This document shows positions 58,436 to 64,000 of a stretch of DNA of 64,000 nt, piece by piece. Both the position numbers and the translations under genes were made by a program. The first letter of the stretch is position 1. Every line of letters begins with the position of its first letter. Where the stretch lies: contig NZ_SZZM01000005.1 in assembly GCF_005281615.1 (NCBI RefSeq), positions 124,001 to 188,000 of the forward strand, given 5' to 3'. A model generated the notes under the pieces. It was not told the DNA's origin. It saw only the letters and a program-made list of their open reading frames with translations, and searched no databases. Source of the stretch: Rhodoligotrophos defluvii. GTDB taxonomy: Bacteria; Pseudomonadota; Alphaproteobacteria; Rhizobiales; Im1.

Positions 58436-59280
58436 CAACGAACGGGCCAGGGAAGCGCGACGCTGACGCGGGCGCACCCGATGGTGCGGCGGATCCGGTC
58501 GACTGGCGCAACCAGGCGGCAAGCCGACTCACCATCGATGATATCCTCAAGCCCGGCTTCTCCACCCCGTGGGACGCGCCACCGGCGCCGCCGTTCCCGT
58601 TCACGTTCCGCAACGTGGAGGTGATGACGCTCGCCTGGCGCACGGATCAGGACGCGGTCGCGCGTGTGCTGCCACCACCGCTGGAGGCGGCGTCCGATGT
58701 GGTCTTGGCCCATATCTACAAGATGAACGACACGGAATGGCTCGGACCCTATTACGAAAGCAACGTCATGGTGGCCTGCCGCCTGCCGGCCACAGGGGAG
58801 GCCGGCGGCTTTTCGCCATACCTGTTCCTCTCTTCCGACGGCGGCGTGATCCAGGGTCGCGAGGTGCATGGCCAGCCGAAGAAGCTCGGCACTCCACACC
58901 TCGAGGTGCGCGGCGATGCGTGGGTCGGCACGGTTTCGCGCAACGGCATCGATGTGCTGACGGGAACGATGGCCTATAAGCAGCAGCCGGCCGAGATCGC
59001 CCGCCTGTCCGGCTATTTCGATTTCGCCCTGAACATCAACCTCAAGGCCATCGACCATATCGATGGCCGACCGGCCATCCGCCAACTCACGGCGCGCCGA
59101 CTGGGTGCGCTTACGGTGCACGAATGCTGGTCGGGCCCCTGCACCGTTGAGCTCAGGCCCAATGTGCAGGCACCGATCTACCGGCTGCCGGTACGCGACA
59201 TGCTCGAGGGCTTCTGGTGGCGGGCGGACTTCACGCTGGTGCCCGGCCGCATCCTCCACGATTATCTGACCGTTCGCTGA
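58432..59280 (+). CDS. Acetoacetate decarboxylase-family protein
   Basis: This encodes 282 aa from a GTG overlapping the GntR stop. The family core is visible in REVHGQPKKLGTP, where the two lysines correspond to the Schiff-base lysine and its neighbour of clostridial acetoacetate decarboxylase. It also shows AHIYKMNDTEWLGPYYESNVMVACRL and GGFSPYLFLSSDGGVIQ. The N-terminal 60 residues are an extension. Family members outside true Adc are known aldolase-dehydratases or of unknown function, so the reaction is not assigned. Confidence 0.82.
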   Translation: MTTNGPGKRDADAGAPDGAADPVDWRNQAASRLTIDDILKPGFSTPWDAPPAPPFPFTFRNVEVMTLAWRTDQDAVARVLPPPLEAASDVVLAHIYKMNDTEWLGPYYESNVMVACRLPATGEAGGFSPYLFLSSDGGVIQGREVHGQPKKLGTPHLEVRGDAWVGTVSRNGIDVLTGTMAYKQQPAEIARLSGYFDFALNINLKAIDHIDGRPAIRQLTARRLGALTVHECWSGPCTVELRPNVQAPIYRLPVRDMLEGFWWRADFTLVPGRILHDYLTVR

Positions 59281-59360
59281 GCCGCCCGAACTCGCCATTC
59301 CTCGCCGTCCACGCCGGGATGTGGCGAGGGGCAGCAGCACACGGCGTGCACTTTCCCTTG

Positions 59361-59397
59361 CGGCCTCTGGATTGCCGCGTCAAGCGCGGCAATGACG
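59361..59397. repeat. Palindromic repeat, right-half unit
   Basis: The hairpin ATTGCCGCG (59371-59379) / CGCGGCAAT (59385-59393) is the same as the right half of the 23046-23140 element. It lies in the 361-bp gap between the decarboxylase-like gene and the transporter gene; apart from this and the next repeat, and a CTCGCCA/TGGCGAG dyad at 59291-59328, nothing else was recognised there. Confidence 0.8.
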
Positions 59398-59415
59398 GGA
59401 ACGGTTGAAACAAAT

Positions 59416-59468
59416 CCGTCATGCCGGCCGCGCCTAGGCGCTGAGCCGGCATCCAGGGCCACGGGGAC
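59416..59468. repeat. Palindromic repeat, left-half variant
   Basis: CCGTCATGCCGGC (59416-59428) pairs with GCCGGCAT (59445-59452), followed by CCAGGGCCACGG as in the left half at 23046. The loop differs (contains CGCCTAGGCG). The order right half then left half is the reverse of the intact copy. Confidence 0.75.
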
Positions 59469-59641
59469 CAGTTGCAGATACCAAAGCATCTTCCCCGCTC
59501 GCGGAACTGCTACACCCAACCTATCCGAACGAGAGGGAAATAGCGCCCCCGCGCGGAACGGGTTGCTCTTGGCCAGCGGCTGCGCTACCGACCTTGCTTG
59601 CGCAGGCCTGTTCTGCCTGAATGCATGAGGAGAGACCCGTG

Positions 59642-60235
59642 ATGGCTCCTGTACCCGTCTTGCGGCGGCGGGAGGGCTTGGCATTCCTTGCCGCCTTCGC
59701 CGCCTGTATTCCCGTCGCCAACTGGCTCATCGGCCATGTCGGCACCGTCTGCACCCCGGAAGGCCTCTGCCTGATCCCTGTCGCCCCCGGTCTGATGGCG
59801 CCGAGCGGCGTCGTCATGATCGGCCTTGCCCTGGTGCTGCGCGACCTCGTGCAGCGGCGCCTTGGGCTTACCTGGGCGCTCGCCGCCATCGCCATTGGCG
59901 GCGCCATATCCGGGCTGGTCTCCCCGCCAGCGCTGGTGTTCGCCTCGGTCGCGGCCTTCATGCTCTCCGAGCTCGCGGATCTCCTCGTCTACACCCCGCT
60001 GCAGAAGCGCGGCCTCATCCTGGCGGTGGTGGTCTCCGGCGCGGTCGGCATCGTGGTCGACACGCTGTTGTTCCTCTATCTCGCGTTCGGCGATATCTCG
60101 TTCTTCTGGGGCCAGGCGGTCGGCAAGGCTTGGATGGTGCTGTTGGCGCTGCCCTTCATCGCCTGGCTGAGGCAGCGCGACCGCAGGATCGGCCTTGCAC
60201 CGCTCGGCACCCTCCCTGATGGAGCGGCCTCATGA
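59642..60235 (+). CDS. Queuosine precursor transporter (VUT/YhhQ family)
   Basis: This is an inner-membrane protein of 197 aa and about six helices. Conserved VUT-family blocks are [24 protein letters not shown] and [24 protein letters not shown], with a [14 protein letters not shown] segment. It probably imports 7-cyano-7-deazaguanine (preQ0) or preQ1, in line with the queF gene that overlaps it by 4 nt. The ATG at 59642 has GAGGAGAG 7 nt upstream; ATG 59621 is an alternative. Confidence 0.88.
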   Translation: MAPVPVLRRREGLAFLAAFAACIPVANWLIGHVGTVCTPEGLCLIPVAPGLMAPSGVVMIGLALVLRDLVQRRLGLTWALAAIAIGGAISGLVSPPALVFASVAAFMLSELADLLVYTPLQKRGLILAVVVSGAVGIVVDTLLFLYLAFGDISFFWGQAVGKAWMVLLALPFIAWLRQRDRRIGLAPLGTLPDGAAS

Positions 60236-60693
60236 GTGATGAAATCTCTCCACTGACCCAGCTCGGCCACGCCGCCGCGCCGGCGCGCACGCCTGCGGAG
60301 GCGGTGCTGGAGCGGGTACCCAACCCGCATGCCAACACCGTCTACGTCACCCGCTTCACCGTGCCGGAATTCACCTCGATCTGCCCGGTGACCGGCCAGC
60401 CCGACTTCGCGCATCTGGTCATCGATTACGTGCCTGACGCCTGGCTGGTCGAGTCCAAATCGCTCAAGCTGTTCATGACGGCGTTCCGCAACCACGGCGC
60501 CTTTCACGAGGATTGCACGGTTTATATCGGCAGGCGGCTAGTGGAAGCGCTGGAACCGAAATGGCTGCGCATCGGCGGCTATTGGTATCCGCGCGGCGGC
60601 ATTCCCATCGACGTGTTCTGGCAGTGGGGCGAGTTGCCGAAACAGGCTTGGCTGCCGGACCAGGGCGTGCCGCCCTATCGCGGCCGAGGGTAG
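60232..60693 (+). CDS. queF: NADPH-dependent 7-cyano-7-deazaguanine reductase
   Basis: This enzyme reduces preQ0 to preQ1 in queuosine synthesis. It has 153 aa, the single-domain (type I) form. The nucleophilic cysteine is in [13 protein letters not shown], the QueF motif in [15 protein letters not shown], and the [16 protein letters not shown]-terminal block is intact. The ATGA overlap with the transporter implies co-translation. No queC/D/E lie nearby, so the pair may serve salvage. Confidence 0.95.
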   Translation: MSDEISPLTQLGHAAAPARTPAEAVLERVPNPHANTVYVTRFTVPEFTSICPVTGQPDFAHLVIDYVPDAWLVESKSLKLFMTAFRNHGAFHEDCTVYIGRRLVEALEPKWLRIGGYWYPRGGIPIDVFWQWGELPKQAWLPDQGVPPYRGRG

Positions 60694-60721
60694 GCCGCCC
60701 TCGCAGGCCGCAGCAGCCGGA

Positions 60722-61483
60722 TCACAGCGGCGGCAGCTCGAGGCGCTGGCGCAAGCTCGCATCGCGGATATCGATCTCGCGGCCGGCCAGCGCATCGCCC
60801 GCCCCGGAGAGCAGGAAGGTTGCGACCCGCGCCGGCTCCGATGCCGGGCGCAGCGCCTCGCGCGGCAGCTGGCTCACCTCGTTGATGCCGGAGGCTCGGA
60901 TCGCACCCTGCATGTCCGTGTCGACCAGCCCCGGAATGAGGCCAAAACTCAGGATGCCGGCACTGCCATATTCGAGCTGGGTCTGGCGGGTGAGCATGGC
61001 AAGTCCCGCTTTGCCTGCACAATAGGCGCTCCAGCCTTCGATCGGGCGGTGCGCCGCTCCACTCGACACGTTCACGATCCGCCGAGTGCCGCCGTCGCCC
61101 GCCGCGCGGATGAAGCTGGCCACCAGGCGATAGGGGGCGACGAGATTGGTCGCGATCGAATAGCCCCACTCGTCCGGATCCACATCGGCGATGCGGCCGA
61201 TCGGTGAAATCACCCCGGCATTGTTCACGAGCCCGTCGAGGCGCCCCCAGCGGTTCAAGGCAGTTTCCATGGCAAGGTCCGGCACCGGGGTATCGTTCAC
61301 ATCGCCGAGGATGATCGCGGCCTCGTCCCCGAACGCATCTTGAAGCTCGGCGGCGGCTTCTTCCGAGCGCACCACATGCACCACGCGGCCGCCATTGGCC
61401 GCGATGTCGTCCGCAATGGCCCGGCCCAACCCCTTGCCCGAACCGGTGACCACGATCACTTGTTCCGCCAGTCCCTCCAGCAT
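60722..61483 (-). CDS. SDR-family oxidoreductase, second
   Basis: This is a 253-aa short-chain dehydrogenase with TGSGKGLGRA, NNAGVISPIG, the catalytic Ser in NVSSGAAHRP and YCAGK. The VVHVVRSEEAAAEL segment lacks the NAD-type Asp and has Arg-Ser instead, favouring NADPH. It lies opposite to queF and convergent with it. The start at 61483 has GAGGAG 8 nt upstream, and candidate GntR operator 3 is 17 nt further up, linking it to the catabolic locus upstream. Confidence 0.88.
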   Translation of the reverse strand: MLEGLAEQVIVVTGSGKGLGRAIADDIAANGGRVVHVVRSEEAAAELQDAFGDEAAIILGDVNDTPVPDLAMETALNRWGRLDGLVNNAGVISPIGRIADVDPDEWGYSIATNLVAPYRLVASFIRAAGDGGTRRIVNVSSGAAHRPIEGWSAYCAGKAGLAMLTRQTQLEYGSAGILSFGLIPGLVDTDMQGAIRASGINEVSQLPREALRPASEPARVATFLLSGAGDALAGREIDIRDASLRQRLELPPL

Positions 61484-61499
61484 CGATCCCGCTCCTCAG

Positions 61500-61514
61500 A
61501 TTGGTCTGGCCAAT
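61500..61514. promoter_or_regulatory. Candidate GntR operator 3
   Basis: ATTGGTC-T-GGCCAAT is a 15-bp palindrome with one mismatch, 17 nt before the start of the second SDR gene and close to its ribosome-binding site. It is nearly the reverse complement of site 2. Confidence 0.65.
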
Positions 61515-61679
61515 ATCGCTCAAATAGCGATCTCAAGTCGACGGTATACCGCGCGACCTTGCCGCGGTCGAGGCCGCTCGACATCTGGCGGCTCCCCGGA
61601 TCGCGGCAGCGCTGGGAACAAAAGGCGAAAGCTGCGGGTTGGACGAGTCGACTCTAGCTTAGGCGAGCGAGACGACACC

Positions 61680-62354
61680 ATGGTGACCATTCACGCACGC
61701 AGCATTGACCGGCCCGCACGGCGCGCCATGCCCCGCGCGCGCTCGGCGGCGGAAGCCTGGTCCATCCTCAGGGACGAGGCGGCCAGCTGCCGCGCCTGCG
61801 ACCTCTGGCGGCCCGCTACGCAGACGGTGTTCGGCGAGGGGCCGCTGAAAGCCGACGTGATCTTCGTCGGTGAGCAGCCGGGTGATCAGGAAGACATTGC
61901 CGGCCGGCCTTTCGTCGGGCCGGCGGGGGCCATGCTGGACAAGGCGCTGATCGAGGCCGGCATCGAGCGCGAGCGCACCTATGTCACCAATGCGGTGAAG
62001 CACTTCAAGTTCGCCCCGCGTGGCAAGCGCCGCCTGCACCAGAAACCCAATGCGGGCGAGATCAAGGCCTGCCGCTGGTGGCTCGCCCAAGAAATCGGCA
62101 CCATCAGGCCCAAGCTCGCAGTGGCACTCGGCGCAACCGCCCTGCAGAGCCTCGCCGGCAAGGCCACCTCCATCACCAAGCTGCGCGGCGCCGTCATTCC
62201 GCAGGGGGTGCGGGATGTGGATCCGCCAACCGATCTGTTCGTGACGGTGCACCCCTCCTACCTCCTGCGCTTGCCCGACCGCGAGGCGAGAGCGCGTGAA
62301 TACCAGCGCTTCCTCGAGGACCTCCGCAAGATCGCCGCCCATATCGGAACCTGA
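61680..62354 (+). CDS. UdgX-type uracil-DNA glycosylase
   Basis: This encodes 224 aa. The UDG motif A is GEQPGDQED at residues 64-72 and motif B has HPSYLLRL from 191. The R-loop insertion KRRLH is at 116-120 (the mycobacterial UdgX motif is KRRIH), so H120 is the expected residue that forms a covalent bond with the abasic sugar. A CxxC pair (C37, C40) and C131 (ACRWWL) are iron-sulfur ligands; a fourth cysteine is not obvious. The family is absent from most of the better-known DNA-repair sets of Hyphomicrobiales. The ATG at 61680 was chosen. Confidence 0.85.
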   Translation: MVTIHARSIDRPARRAMPRARSAAEAWSILRDEAASCRACDLWRPATQTVFGEGPLKADVIFVGEQPGDQEDIAGRPFVGPAGAMLDKALIEAGIERERTYVTNAVKHFKFAPRGKRRLHQKPNAGEIKACRWWLAQEIGTIRPKLAVALGATALQSLAGKATSITKLRGAVIPQGVRDVDPPTDLFVTVHPSYLLRLPDREARAREYQRFLEDLRKIAAHIGT

Positions 62355-62502
62355 ACCGCACGCGCCGAACCCACCCGCGCGTTCGCCCTTGACCAGGCCA
62401 CCGCAACGGCTCCACACTGGAACAAGTCTAAAGCGGCTCGCGGCAGCGGCGCGAACGAGTTCCGCTGCGCGGGCGCCATCCAGCGTTCTGGGGGAGGTTC
62501 GC

Positions 62503-62982
<480 letters not shown>

Positions 62983-63005
62983 ACGGGCATCCAGGGAGGA
63001 CGTTG

Positions 63006-64000
63006 ATGACTGTCACCGGCATCGGCCAGCGGGTGCTCCGGAAGGAGGACCGCCGCTTCATTACCGGCAAGGGCAAATATACCGACGATATCAACCTGCC
63101 GCGCCAGACCTATGCTTATTTCCTGAGGTCGCCGCACGCGCACGCCCGCATCCGCGGCATCGACACGGCGGCCGCCAAGGCAGCGCCCGGCGTGCTGGAT
63201 GTGCTCACCGGCGCCGATCTCGCCGCCGACAAGGTGGGCAACCTGATCTGCGGCTGGATGATCCATTCCAAGGACGGCACGCCCATGAAGGCCGGGCCGC
63301 ACCCGGCGCTGGCCCAGGACAAGGTGCGCTATGTGGGCGACCACGTGGCCGTGGTCGTCGCCGAAAGCCTCAACCAGGCCAAGGCGGCTGCCGAGCTGAT
63401 CGCTGTCGACTACGAGCCGCTGCCGGCGGTGGTGGACACAGCCAAGGCGCGCACGTCCTCGGGGCAGCCGGTGCATGAGATCGCACCCGACAATACGGTG
63501 TTCGAGTGGTCGCTGGGCGATGCCCAGGCCGTGGAGCAGGCCTTTGCCCGCGCCCGCCACGTCACCAAGCTCGATCTGGTCAACAACCGGCTCGCGCCCA
63601 ATGCGATCGAGACCCGCGCGGCGATCGGTGATTACGACTCGGGCTCCGACAGCTTCACCCTCTATACCACCAGCCAGAACCCGCATGTGGCGCGGCTGGT
63701 GCTCTCCGCCTTCATCGGCATTGCGCCGGAGCACAGGCTGCGGGTCATCGCGCCGGACGTGGGCGGCGGCTTCGGCTCGAAGATCTTCATCTATCCCGAG
63801 GAGACCGTGTGCGTCTGGGCCGCCAAGAAAGTGGGCCGCCCGGTCAAATGGACGGGCGACCGTTCCGAAGCGTTCCTCGCGGATGCCCATGGCCGCGACC
63901 ATGTCACCCGTGCGGAGCTGGCGCTGGATGAGAACGGCCGCTTCCTGGCGCTCAGGGTGAAGACCACGGCCAATCTCGGCGCCTATCTCTCCACCTTCTC
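63006..64000 (+). CDS. Molybdenum hydroxylase large subunit (CoxL type), 3' truncated
   Basis: The gene opens with ATG behind GGGAGG and runs off the window with 331 codons and no stop. It shows GIGQRVLRKEDRRFITGKGKYTDDI, the Moco-binding region LVNNRLAPNAIETRAAIGDY and the glycine-rich VIAPDVGGGFGSKI. These define a CO-dehydrogenase/xanthine-dehydrogenase large subunit. The active-site loop that distinguishes true CO dehydrogenase (AYxCSFR) lies beyond the window, so the substrate cannot be told. Confidence 0.9.
   Translation, partial: MTVTGIGQRVLRKEDRRFITGKGKYTDDINLPRQTYAYFLRSPHAHARIRGIDTAAAKAAPGVLDVLTGADLAADKVGNLICGWMIHSKDGTPMKAGPHPALAQDKVRYVGDHVAVVVAESLNQAKAAAELIAVDYEPLPAVVDTAKARTSSGQPVHEIAPDNTVFEWSLGDAQAVEQAFARARHVTKLDLVNNRLAPNAIETRAAIGDYDSGSDSFTLYTTSQNPHVARLVLSAFIGIAPEHRLRVIAPDVGGGFGSKIFIYPEETVCVWAAKKVGRPVKWTGDRSEAFLADAHGRDHVTRAELALDENGRFLALRVKTTANLGAYLSTF

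Noticed and set aside
56966-58522. 518-codon minus-strand frame opposite the dehydrogenase and GntR genes
   Set aside because: Shadow frame without motifs; the plus-strand genes have complete active-site and HTH patterns.
59469-59641. Possible preQ1 riboswitch before the transporter gene
   Set aside because: A CTACACCC word occurs, but no pseudoknot partner (A-rich tail pairing) could be found at the right distance.
62985-63002. Fourth copy of the palindromic repeat (GGGCATCCAGGG)
   Set aside because: Only about a dozen bases match the left half, without the hairpin, and they overlap the ribosome-binding site of the large-subunit gene.

Overview
The window is gene-dense, GC-rich chromosomal DNA, most likely from an alphaproteobacterium of the order Hyphomicrobiales (Rhizobiales). 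Evidence for this is the nuoC-N order with extra small frames, birA and an RNase J directly after nuoN, the divK-pleD pair, an EipB (DUF1849) homologue, DUF3572, the hom-glpX-recJ run, a zinc-finger-bearing DNA polymerase IV, and two families of rhizobial-type palindromic repeats. No rRNA, tRNA, CRISPR array, prophage or transposase was found. The nearest things to mobile DNA are the short palindromic repeats and a GIY-YIG gene lying between two repeat halves.

Layout. Positions 1-14001 hold the NADH dehydrogenase (complex I) operon from a truncated nuoC to nuoN. It carries two extra small genes: a 76-residue coiled-coil protein between nuoF and nuoG, and an 80-residue two-helix membrane protein between nuoH and nuoI. 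Then come birA, RNase J and parC (14002-18826). Positions 18839-25699 hold an EamA permease, the leucyl-transferase bpt, threonine ammonia-lyase, a 3-hydroxyisobutyrate dehydrogenase-type enzyme, the repeat/GIY-YIG island, hemB and an extensin-like protein. Positions 25848-28031 encode an acyl-CoA dehydrogenase and a 3-hydroxyisobutyryl-CoA hydrolase, probably valine catabolism. Positions 28044-30359 encode one MlaA-like and two MlaC-like phospholipid-trafficking proteins. Positions 30548-32581 form a methionine-cycle unit: a perfect palindromic operator, an ArsR-methyltransferase fusion and metF.

Positions 32672-42042 are mixed housekeeping genes: azlCD, HIT, a DUF482 acyltransferase-like protein, GDPD, RidA, a hydroxyacid dehydrogenase, eipB, dinB, a ROK kinase, a HAD phosphatase and DUF3572. 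divK-pleD (cell-cycle and c-di-GMP signalling), phaC (polyhydroxyalkanoate synthase), hom-glpX-recJ and malate synthase G follow up to 52681.

Positions 52794-61514 look like an accessory catabolic locus: an amino-acid-type ABC permease and binding protein without an ATPase, a frameshifted enolase-superfamily gene, two SDR enzymes, a 2-hydroxyacid dehydrogenase, a FadR-type GntR regulator and an acetoacetate-decarboxylase-like protein. Three near-identical palindromes (TTGGyC-T-GrCCAA) lie upstream of three of its transcription units and suggest a small GntR regulon. A queuosine-precursor transporter and queF sit inside the locus. The window ends with a UdgX-type uracil-DNA glycosylase and the start of a molybdenum hydroxylase (CO dehydrogenase-like) operon cut by the window edge.

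Small noncoding signals are noted where the sequence supports them. Start codons were chosen by Shine-Dalgarno spacing and family alignment from memory, and uncertain ones are flagged.
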